Source of the DNA: Actinocorallia longicatena
GTDB taxonomy: Bacteria > Actinomycetota > Actinomycetes > Streptosporangiales > Streptosporangiaceae
Length of the DNA: 64,000 nt
NCBI RefSeq assembly: GCF_039534125.1
Contig: NZ_BAAAUV010000001.1
Coordinates: 558,001-622,000 of the forward strand
Direction: 5' to 3'
Part shown: in pieces, positions 55,186 to 64,000 of the stretch
How positions within the stretch are numbered: the first letter of the stretch is position 1
Layout: every line of letters starts with the position of its first letter
Translations under genes and position numbers: made by a program
The notes under the pieces: model-generated
What the model saw: the letters and a program-made list of their open reading frames with translations, nothing else
Told to the model about the DNA's origin: nothing
Databases searched by the model: none

Positions 55186-56237
55186 CAGTTCCCTCCCGTG
55201 AGCATCTTCTTCATGGTCTGGCCGCTCTGCGGGTTGCCCGAGTAGCTCTTCAGGACCACCGGGTAGGGGCACTTGCCGTCGATGAGGGTCAGGCAGGGCA
55301 CCGCGCCCCGGACGTAGTTGCCGCCGTTCATGATGCTCATCAGGCGCTGGAGCTTGGGTCCCGCCAGCTTGAGCACGTCCTGGATGCTGCCGACGTTCTT
55401 GTCGATGCCCCGGGTCATGACCGCGAGGCCCGCGACGACCTGGACGAGCTGGTCGCCGTCCTTGCCGATCAGCTTGTCGGCGGTCTTGAACATCTTCGCC
55501 AGCTGGACGATCGCCTGGTCGAGGAGCTGCCGGTTGTTGACGAAGCCGCCGGACAGCTCGGCGATGTCGTCGACGACCTTGCGGATCTGGGTGTCGCGCC
55601 GGGCGATCACCCCGGTGACCGTCGAGTAGTCGGCGAGGAGCTGCTTCAGGGTCGTCCGGCGGGCCGAGATGGTCGAGGCCAGCTGGTCGACGTTGCTGAT
55701 CAGGTGGGTGACGTTGGCCTTGTTGCCGTCGAGGGCCTGGTAGATCGCCATGAGGATCTGGTTGAGCTGCTCGGGGTTGAGGCTCTTGGCCAGCGGGGCG
55801 AGCTGGTCGACGAGCTGGCCGATGTCGACGACGGAGTGGGTGCGGGTGATGACCGCGCCGTCGCGGATCTTCTCGGTGCTGGTGCCCGGGATCAGGTAGA
55901 CCACCCGCTGGCCGACCGCGCTGCGCCAGCGGATGGCGACCTCGCTGTCGGCCGGTACCCGGTACTTGTCCTGGACGGTCAGGCCGACCACGGCCTTGCC
56001 GTTCTTCACCTTGATCGAGTTCACCTGGCCGACGGGAGCGCCGGCGATCTTCAGGACGTCGCCGTCGATGAGGCCGTTGGCGTCGTCGAAGACCGCTGTG
56101 ATCTTGTAGCCGCCACCGAACGACACCCGGGCGATCTGGGTGCCGATCAGGAAGGTGAGCGTCCCGGTGACCGCGAAGAAGGCGATCAGCTTCAGGAAGG
56201 TCGCGCGCCGCTGCCGCGCCTGTTCTGTGAGGGCCAC
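55185..56237 (-). CDS. mceB: MceB, Mce lipid-transport protein
   Basis: A 350-residue Mce protein. Anchor FLKLIAFFAVTGTLTFLIGT, MCE domain FDDANGLIDGDVLKIAGAPV, GQVNSIKVKNGKAVVGLTVQ with VAIRWRSAVGQRVVYLIPG, then a helical region (LLADYSTVTGVIARRDTQIR) and Cys-containing C-terminal end (AVPCLTLIDGKCPYPVVLKS). The start is GTG 56237, two bases after mceA's stop; the longer frame upstream is a shadow. It shares one base with mceC at the junction. Confidence 0.93.
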   Translation of the reverse strand: MALTEQARQRRATFLKLIAFFAVTGTLTFLIGTQIARVSFGGGYKITAVFDDANGLIDGDVLKIAGAPVGQVNSIKVKNGKAVVGLTVQDKYRVPADSEVAIRWRSAVGQRVVYLIPGTSTEKIRDGAVITRTHSVVDIGQLVDQLAPLAKSLNPEQLNQILMAIYQALDGNKANVTHLISNVDQLASTISARRTTLKQLLADYSTVTGVIARRDTQIRKVVDDIAELSGGFVNNRQLLDQAIVQLAKMFKTADKLIGKDGDQLVQVVAGLAVMTRGIDKNVGSIQDVLKLAGPKLQRLMSIMNGGNYVRGAVPCLTLIDGKCPYPVVLKSYSGNPQSGQTMKKMLTGGN

Positions 56238-56239
56238 CG

Positions 56240-57298
56240 CTAGTTGCCCTTCTTCTTGGCGTTCTTGTCCGCGGCCGGGGTGGTCGCGTACCACTGCTGG
56301 CACGCCGGGAGGCCGAGAAGGATGTGACACGGGTTCGAGGGGATGAGGACCTTCACCGCGAGCAGCCGGTGCCCGGGGTCGCCACCGGACGGCCAGCCGA
56401 CGGCCTTGTAGGTCGGGAGCAGGTCGATGATCGTCGGGATGGAGGTGCCGACCAGCCCGAGCTGGGCGGCGATCACGGCGACCGCCCGCTCCCCCGAGCG
56501 GAAGCCCTGCTTGAGACCGTCACCGTGGTGGTCGAAGCCCCCCGCGACGATGCCGGACACCCCGTTGACGCCGTCCGCGAAGCCGCGCAGCCGGCCGTTC
56601 CCGCTCGCGGCGGTGTCGATGACCGCGTTGGCGCCGCTGACGATCGACCCGATGTCGTCGCCCGCGCCCTGGATCCGGGCGAGCCTGGCGAGGTCGCGGA
56701 GGAAGACCTCGGCGTTCTTGCGGTTCACGTGGGCGACGTCGACGATCTTGTTGACGTTGTCGATCAGCTCGCGGATGTCCCCGCCCTCGCCGTCCAGGCC
56801 CTCGGAGAGGGTGTGGACGATCACGGCGAGGTCCTTCGGGTCGAGCTGGGCGAGGGTGGCGTTGGCGTCGTTCAGCAGGTCGTTCAGGTCACGCGGGTCG
56901 GTGGTCTTCTCGAGCCTGGTGCCGGCCTTCACGTAGGGGCCGGTGGCCTCGTGCTCGCCGGGGATCAGGTTGATGAACTTCGGGCCGAAGACCGACGCGG
57001 GCTCGAGCGAGGCGACGACCGTGTCGGCGATCTTGTGACCGTCGCTGATGCTCATCGTGATCAGCGCCCGGCCGTTCGGCAGCAGATCGATCTCGTTGAC
57101 CCGGCCGACCTGCATGCCGCGGATCTTCACCGGGGAGGACTTGCCGAGGCCCTGGCCGGCCTGGCCGAACTCGGCGGTCAGCGTCATGCCCTTGGACTCG
57201 TACGGCTTGGTGATCAGCACATAGAGGGTCGCGGAGGTGAGGACGATGGTGGCGACCGCGATCGCGAACCTCGTGCCGAGGGAGAGCTCGGTGTTCAT
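56240..57298 (-). CDS. mceA: MceA, Mce lipid-transport protein
   Basis: A 352-residue Mce protein, first of the six. Anchor FAIAVATIVLTSATLYVLIT, then the MCE domain (FGQAGQGLGKSSPVKIRGMQ, VGRVNEIDLLPNGRALITMS, VFGPKFINLIPGEH), the helical domain (VIVHTLSEGLDGEGGDIREL) and a C-terminal end with two Cys (SNPCHILLGLPACQQWY). It begins at ATG 57298, overlapping yrbEB by four bases. Confidence 0.94.
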   Translation of the reverse strand: MNTELSLGTRFAIAVATIVLTSATLYVLITKPYESKGMTLTAEFGQAGQGLGKSSPVKIRGMQVGRVNEIDLLPNGRALITMSISDGHKIADTVVASLEPASVFGPKFINLIPGEHEATGPYVKAGTRLEKTTDPRDLNDLLNDANATLAQLDPKDLAVIVHTLSEGLDGEGGDIRELIDNVNKIVDVAHVNRKNAEVFLRDLARLARIQGAGDDIGSIVSGANAVIDTAASGNGRLRGFADGVNGVSGIVAGGFDHHGDGLKQGFRSGERAVAVIAAQLGLVGTSIPTIIDLLPTYKAVGWPSGGDPGHRLLAVKVLIPSNPCHILLGLPACQQWYATTPAADKNAKKKGN

Positions 57299-58158
57299 CC
57301 GGACAACCTCACCGTTCCGCCCTGGCCCCAGAAGACGTAGGACAGCAGCAGGTTCAGGGTCACGATCATGACGATGGACAACCGGATCGCCCGGCCCGCA
57401 GCGGTGCCCACGCCGACCGGGCCGCCGCTGGCGTAGTAGCCGTAGTAGCAGTGGATCGAGATGACCGCGACGGAGAAGACGGCCACCTTGATGCAGCTGA
57501 AGACGAGGTCCTTCAGCGGCAGGTAGAGGTGGAAGTAGTAGTCGTAGACGCCGGGCGCGAGGCCGAAGAACTCGGTGGAGACGAACCGGGTGGCGAAGAA
57601 GCTGGCGAAAAGGGCGATGAGGTAGAGCGGCACGAGGGCGATCAGAGCGGCGACGACGCGGGTGCAGATGAGGTAGGCGAAGGAGTTGATGCCCATGACC
57701 TCGAGGGCGTCGATCTCCTCGGAGATCCGCATGGCGCCCAGCTCGGCGGTGAACGCCGAGCCGCACTGGGCGGCCAGGGCGATCGAGGCGATGATCGGCG
57801 TGATCTCGCGGACGTTGATGAAGCTGCCCACCAGGCCCATGAACGACTCGGCCCCGATGACCTGGAGGCCGGTGAAGACCTGAAGGCCGACCTCGGTGCC
57901 GACGAACAGCGACATGGTGAACGTCACGAAGATCATGCCGCCGCCGACGACCGTGCCGCCGACACCGATGACGATGTCGCTGACCTGCTGGCCGACGGTC
58001 TTGGCGTACTTGAAGCGGAAGATGATGTCGCGGACGGAGTACAGGAGGACCTTCGCGAGGAAGATCGGCCAGCCGGAGACATCGGCGACCTTCTTCACGG
58101 CGTTGGTACTGCCCCTGGACGCGCCGAGTGCCGCCTTGCGGGGAGCGTTGGTCAGCAT
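57295..58158 (-). CDS. yrbEB: YrbEB, MlaE-type ABC permease of Mce system
   Basis: A 287-residue MlaE/YrbE permease with five to six helices. The family signature is in GAMRISEEIDALEVMGINSF (E-E-x-D-A-L-x-x-M-G) and in the C-terminal GYYASGGPVGVGTAAGRAIR. Together with YrbEA it forms the membrane core on which an ATPase (MceG/Mkl, not encoded nearby) drives lipid transfer. It ends overlapping mceA by four bases. Length normal. Confidence 0.94.
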   Translation of the reverse strand: MLTNAPRKAALGASRGSTNAVKKVADVSGWPIFLAKVLLYSVRDIIFRFKYAKTVGQQVSDIVIGVGGTVVGGGMIFVTFTMSLFVGTEVGLQVFTGLQVIGAESFMGLVGSFINVREITPIIASIALAAQCGSAFTAELGAMRISEEIDALEVMGINSFAYLICTRVVAALIALVPLYLIALFASFFATRFVSTEFFGLAPGVYDYYFHLYLPLKDLVFSCIKVAVFSVAVISIHCYYGYYASGGPVGVGTAAGRAIRLSIVMIVTLNLLLSYVFWGQGGTVRLSG

Positions 58159-58164
58159 GCGGTC

Positions 58165-58956
58165 TCAGATCTTGGGGGGGTAGGCGATGACGTAGATGGT
58201 GGTGATCACGTAGTTGAAACCGAACACGAGCAGCAGCGCGACGACCGTCGCCTGGTTGACCGCGCGGCCCACCCCGACCGGGCTCTGTTCGCAGGTCATG
58301 CCCTTGTAGCAGGCGACCATCGCGGCGATGAAGCCGAAGAGCCAGGCCTTGAACAGGGTGACCACCAGGTCGGACACCCGCAGGAGAGAGAGGGCCCCGT
58401 CGAAGTAGGCGCCGGGGGTGACATCCTGCAGGAGAACGTTGAAGAAGAACCCGCCGATCGCGCCCGACAGGATCACGAGTGAGGCCAGCATCGTGGAGAC
58501 GAGGCTGGCCGCCCACATGCGCGGGGTGACGAGGCGGTGAATGGGGTTCACGGCCATCACCTCCATCGCGCTCAGTTCGTCACGGATGCGCCGGGCACCC
58601 ATGTCCGAGGTCATGGCCGAACCGCCCGCACCGGCGATGATCAGCGCGGCGGCGATGGGTGCGACCTCACGGACGAGGCCGACCACGACCGCGCCACCGG
58701 TGGCCGACTGCGCGCCGAGCTGACCGGCGAGATCGCCGACCTGGAGGGCGACCGTCGCACCGAGCGGCAGCGCGATGAGGATGACGGGCATCGTGGTGAC
58801 ACGTGCGAGGAACCAGCACTGTTCCACGAACTCCCAGAACCAGTTGCGAACATCCCATGTTCGTCGCAGCCCTTCCAGGGCGATGATGAACAACTCGCCG
58901 ATCTGGGTGAGGAGCCCGCGCACCCGGCTGGTGACCAGGACCGGAACGCTTGCCAT
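58165..58956 (-). CDS. yrbEA: YrbEA, MlaE-type ABC permease of Mce system
   Basis: A 263-residue MlaE/YrbE permease, the first gene of the operon. Signature GARRIRDELSAMEVMAVNPI, with CYKGMTCEQSPVGVGRAVNQ near the C-terminus and six hydrophobic helices. I start at ATG 58956, preceded by GAGGAGGGG; ten more codons upstream have no separate ribosome site. The 253-base region upstream holds a perfect KstR2-like palindrome, so the operon is expected to be regulated by a TetR repressor responsive to sterol-derived CoA thioesters. Confidence 0.94.
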   Translation of the reverse strand: MASVPVLVTSRVRGLLTQIGELFIIALEGLRRTWDVRNWFWEFVEQCWFLARVTTMPVILIALPLGATVALQVGDLAGQLGAQSATGGAVVVGLVREVAPIAAALIIAGAGGSAMTSDMGARRIRDELSAMEVMAVNPIHRLVTPRMWAASLVSTMLASLVILSGAIGGFFFNVLLQDVTPGAYFDGALSLLRVSDLVVTLFKAWLFGFIAAMVACYKGMTCEQSPVGVGRAVNQATVVALLLVFGFNYVITTIYVIAYPPKI

Positions 58957-58992
58957 CGGCAGCCCCTCCTCGTAGTAACGAAGCATTTACAA

Positions 58993-59006
58993 ACCAAGCG
59001 CTTGGT
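58993..59006. promoter_or_regulatory. KstR2-like operator ACCAAGCGCTTGGT
   Basis: A perfect 14-base palindrome that fits the mycobacterial KstR2 consensus AnCAAGnnCTTGnT at every specified base. It lies 37 bases before the yrbEA start. KstR2 controls steroid-ring degradation genes, so a link to sterol use is suggested; a different TetR protein with the same half-sites is equally possible. Confidence 0.65.
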
Positions 59007-59209
59007 ACCGTAACGCGGGTCACACGACGTCCACAAGCCCCTGCTAGACAACGTTTGCGTCAATGGGAGCGGGAAAACCGGCCCCACTGCTACCAAACTC
59101 AATCTTGATCACTCTCAGTTTTCGCAGTGCGCGGCCACCCCCGGCCAAACGGACAACCCAGGCGCCTAGTGTTGATCTGAACAGCACCGCAGCAGTCAGG
59201 AGCCGCGTC

Positions 59210-61446
<2,237 letters not shown>

Positions 61447-61447
<1 letters not shown>

Positions 61448-62241
61448 TGGGACGGGTCACGGTCAGGCGCCCGGTCGAGCGGTGGACCGGCGCCGCCAGC
61501 GTGAGCCGGGTCGACACGCTGGCGGTCGAGGAGCCGCTCCAGATCAGGGTCGGCGGCCGGGAGCTGACCGTCACCATGCGGACCCCCGGCGCGGACTTCG
61601 ACCTCGTCGCCGGGTTCCTGCTCGCCGAGGGGATCATCGGCGGCCGCGACGACCTGGTGGCGATGAAGCACTGCGGAGACGACGACTACAACGTCGTGGA
61701 CGCGGGCCTCGCCCGGGAGGTCGCCTTCAAGGCGCGGGCCTTCCCCACCTCCAGCGCCTGCGGGGTGTGCGGGACGGAGAGCATCGCCGACCTCGCCCAC
61801 CGGGCGCGCTGGGACGTCGCCGCCGACGAGACGCGGGTGCCCGCCGAGGTCCTCGGATCGCTGCCCGGGCTGCTGCGCGAGGCGCAGGCGGTGTTCTCCA
61901 GGACCGGCGGGCTCCACGCGGCCGGGCTGTTCACGGCCGAGGGGCAGCTGCGCTGCCTGCGCGAGGACGTGGGACGGCACAACGCGGTCGACAAGGTCGT
62001 CGGCCACGCCCTGCGCGAGGGGCTGCTGCCGCTGAGCGGGCACGTCCTGCTCGTCAGCGGGCGGGCGTCCTTCGAGCTCACCCAGAAGACGTGGGCGGCG
62101 GGGATCCCCGTGCTGGCGGCCGTGTCGGCGCCGTCCTCACTGGCGGTGTCGCTGGCCGAGAAGGCCGGGATCACCCTCGTGGGCTTCCTGAGACCGCCGA
62201 CCATGAACGTCTACACCGCTACCCGAAGGGTCAGTCAGTAG
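61447..62241 (+). CDS. fdhD: FdhD, sulfurtransferase for formate dehydrogenase
   Basis: A 264-residue FdhD, which transfers sulphur from IscS to the molybdenum cofactor of formate dehydrogenases. The conserved CxxC is Cys105/Cys108 (SSACGVCGTES). Other landmarks are EEPLQIRVGGRELTVTMRTP, GGLHAAGLF, LREDVGRHNAVDKVVG and VLLVSGRASFELTQKTW. It starts at GTG 61447, whose G is the last base of the previous stop (TAGTG), so translation is coupled with the oxidoreductase. The protein ends PTMNVYTATRRVSQ, a short tail beyond the usual NIYT end. Confidence 0.96.
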
Positions 62242-62272
62242 TCACTTACTAGGATCGGCTATCGTCTGGGGC

Positions 62273-63454
62273 ATGGACTTCGACCTGCCCGACAGCGCGC
62301 TGGCCGTCCGCGAGGGCATCACGGCCGTGACCGCGAAATACGGATACGACTACTGGGACCGCTGCGACGCCGAGCACCGGTGGCCCGAGGAGGTCTGGCG
62401 CGATCTGGGCGCGGGCGGCTGGCTCGGCCTCGCGGTGCCCGAGGAGTACGGCGGCGGCGGCCAGGGCCTGCTGGAGCTCGCCGTGGCGCTGGAGACCCTG
62501 TCGCGGTCCGGCGCCGGAGCCGCCGCCTCCTTCATCTACCTGCTGACACCCGGCTTCGGGGCGCTGACGCTGTCGCGGCACGGCAGCGAGGAGCAGAAGA
62601 AGCGGTTCCTCCCGGCGCTGGCGCGTGGCGAGCTCGAGACCTGCTTCGCGCTGACCGAGCCCGACGCCGGCAGCAACGCCATCAACATCACGACCCATGC
62701 CCGCAGGGACGGCGACGGCTGGCTCGTGAAGGGCCAGAAGATCTGGATCTCCGGGGTCGAGCGGGCCGACCACATGATGCTGGTGACCAGGACCGTCCCC
62801 GCGGCGGAGGCCAAGCCCCGCGCCAGCGGCTTCACCGTCTTCCTCGTGGACGTGAAGCGCGCCGTGGCCGAGGGCACCCTCACCTTCCAGCCCATTCCCA
62901 AGCTCGGCACCAACACCGTCGCCTCCTCGATGGTCTTCCTCGACGACGTCCGTGTCACGCAGGAGGACGTGGTCGGGCAGGTCGACGCCGGATTCGCCGT
63001 GCTGTGGGACATCCTCAACCCCGAGCGCATCCTGGCGGCGGCCTCGGGCGTCGGCGGGTCGGAGGCGGCACTGCGGGTCGCGGTCGACTACGCCAAGGAC
63101 CGGGCCCCCTTCGGCAAGCCCATCGGCACCAACCAGTCGCTGGCCTTCCCGCTGGCGAAGATCAAGGCGCAGACCGAGCTGGCCCGGCTGATGACCTACA
63201 AGGCCGCGTGGCTGTGGGACCGGGGCGAGCCGTGCGGCTCCGAGGCCAACATCGCCAAGCTGACGGCGTCCGAGGCGGCCTGGCAGGCGGCCGACCGCGC
63301 GTTCCAGGTGCACGGCGGGATGGCCTACTCCCTGGAGTACCCCGTCGCGCGCATGTTCCGCGACGCCCGGATCGGCAAGAACATCCCGGTGGCGGAGGAA
63401 CTGGTCCTCGCGCACATCGCCCAGCACGACCTGGGCCTGCCGAAGTCCTACTGA
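62273..63454 (+). CDS. acyl-CoA dehydrogenase
   Basis: A 393-residue flavoprotein. Features include VPEEYGGGGQGLLELAVALE, the FAD motif ALTEPDAGSNAINITTHARR, KGQKIWISGVERADHMMLVT, DYAKDRAPFGKPIGTNQSLA and AFQVHGGMAYSLEYPVARMF. In the C-terminal helix the usual catalytic Glu is absent (MAYSLEYP has L), so the base is probably the Glu in NPERILAAA, as in isovaleryl-CoA and long-chain enzymes. The substrate is likely a branched or long acyl-CoA. It starts 31 bases after fdhD but probably has its own promoter; its 3' end overlaps the amidotransferase gene by seven bases. Confidence 0.93.
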   Translation: MDFDLPDSALAVREGITAVTAKYGYDYWDRCDAEHRWPEEVWRDLGAGGWLGLAVPEEYGGGGQGLLELAVALETLSRSGAGAAASFIYLLTPGFGALTLSRHGSEEQKKRFLPALARGELETCFALTEPDAGSNAINITTHARRDGDGWLVKGQKIWISGVERADHMMLVTRTVPAAEAKPRASGFTVFLVDVKRAVAEGTLTFQPIPKLGTNTVASSMVFLDDVRVTQEDVVGQVDAGFAVLWDILNPERILAAASGVGGSEAALRVAVDYAKDRAPFGKPIGTNQSLAFPLAKIKAQTELARLMTYKAAWLWDRGEPCGSEANIAKLTASEAAWQAADRAFQVHGGMAYSLEYPVARMFRDARIGKNIPVAEELVLAHIAQHDLGLPKSY

Positions 63455-64000
63455 CCCGGCGACGGAGCCGAGGCCGCTTCCACGAGGGCCTGGAAGATGC
63501 GGAGGTCGTCGCCCTCCTCGGGGTGCCACTGGACACCGATGCCGAACCGGTGCCCCTGGAGCTCGACGGCCTCCACCACCTGGTCCTTGGCCCACGCGAC
63601 CGGCACCAGGCCCTTGCCCAGCCGGTCGACGGCCTGATGGTGGTAGGTCGGGACGTCCACGTACTCGCCGAGGACCTTCCCCACCGAGCTCGCGAGGCCC
63701 ACCTGGACCTTGTGCCTGGAGAACTTGCCCAGCACCGGGGCGTGCCCCTCGTGACCCACCGAGTCGGGCAGGTGCTGGATGAGCGTGCCGCCACGGCAGA
63801 CGTTGAGCAGCTGCATCCCCCGGCAGACGCCCAGGAACGGCTTGTCCTGGTCGATGGCGGCGCGCAGCACGGCCAGCTCCCAGCGGTCCCGGACGACGCT
63901 GGGCGTCCCGGTGCGCTCGTGGGGCTGGGCCCCGTACCGCGAGGGCTCCACGTCGGGGCCTCCCGCGATGATGATCCCGTCGAGCCGTCCGACCACGGTC
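63448..64000 (-). CDS. class I glutamine amidotransferase (peptidase C26/PuuD-like), partial
   Basis: The N-terminus lies beyond the right edge and 183 residues are visible. The catalytic Cys is in LGVCRGMQLLNVCRGGTLIQ, and the His and Glu in FGIGVQWHPEEGDDLRIF complete the triad. GIIIAGGPDVEPSRYGAQPH and PTYHHQAV are typical of gamma-glutamyl-gamma-aminobutyrate hydrolase-like proteins (PuuD), which free GABA or related amines from glutamyl conjugates. The gene converges on the acyl-CoA dehydrogenase gene with a seven-base overlap. Substrate unknown. Confidence 0.88.
   Translation of the reverse strand, partial: TVVGRLDGIIIAGGPDVEPSRYGAQPHERTGTPSVVRDRWELAVLRAAIDQDKPFLGVCRGMQLLNVCRGGTLIQHLPDSVGHEGHAPVLGKFSRHKVQVGLASSVGKVLGEYVDVPTYHHQAVDRLGKGLVPVAWAKDQVVEAVELQGHRFGIGVQWHPEEGDDLRIFQALVEAASAPSPGQ

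Noticed and set aside
62225..62272. TAGTCACTTACTA as an operator before the acyl-CoA dehydrogenase
   Set aside because: The arms match over only four bases; too weak to list.

Overview
High-GC actinobacterial chromosome, most likely from the Streptosporangiales (Actinomadura/Actinocorallia-like). This is inferred from the roughly 70% GC base use, GTG/TTG starts, a complete mce lipid-import operon, Lsr2, a MocR regulator, DUF5302 and many acyl-CoA enzymes. No rRNA, tRNA or CRISPR array is visible. The first gene is cut by the left edge and the last by the right edge.

Bases 1-21,300 are a mosaic with many scars. It holds the C-terminal part of a STAND/LAL-type regulator, a propeller-like hypothetical protein, a decayed TPR gene and a frameshifted ISAzo13-type transposase. 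A tightly overlapping three-gene recombinase cassette follows: a tyrosine recombinase broken by one extra base, a small HTH protein, and a zinc-ribbon protein with a degenerate recombinase domain. Next come IS21 istA/istB remains that abut the tail of an acyl-CoA synthetase, leaving an acyl-CoA carboxylase beta subunit without that neighbour. A 167-bp MITE sits exactly at the stop codon of an lsr2 gene. This part ends with an HTH-membrane-SGNH fusion protein and a NarL-type two-component system divergent from an ABC exporter.

Bases 21,300-26,000 are dominated by a 1,405-residue protein flanked by gene fragments. It has helical repeats, a seven-bladed PLL-like propeller, a sphingomyelinase D/phospholipase D-like domain with its catalytic residues in place, and a C-terminal PLAT domain. 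It is the most striking gene in the window.

Bases 26,000-47,800 are mostly ordinary chromosome: acyl-CoA dehydrogenase, SDR, a surface protein, a DMT-like transporter, TetR and ArsR-like regulators, FabF-like ketosynthase, a dihydrodipicolinate reductase-like enzyme, a PtpB-like phosphatase, a three-gene membrane cluster, MocR, Tex, lipoproteins, an MFS exporter, a CHAP-domain protein, two tiny overlapping genes and a LysE exporter. Several convergent gene pairs share clear hairpins.

Bases 47,800-59,010 are a leftward mce operon (yrbEA, yrbEB, mceA-F, mas). Its first gene has a palindrome matching the KstR2 consensus. An odd coiled-coil protein resembling a helicase without a P-loop lies just downstream. 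To the right are an FdhF/YdeP-type molybdopterin oxidoreductase with FdhD, another acyl-CoA dehydrogenase and a partial class I amidotransferase. The mce importer, the two acyl-CoA dehydrogenases, the reductase and the TetR-type palindromes together suggest lipid or sterol side-chain catabolism.
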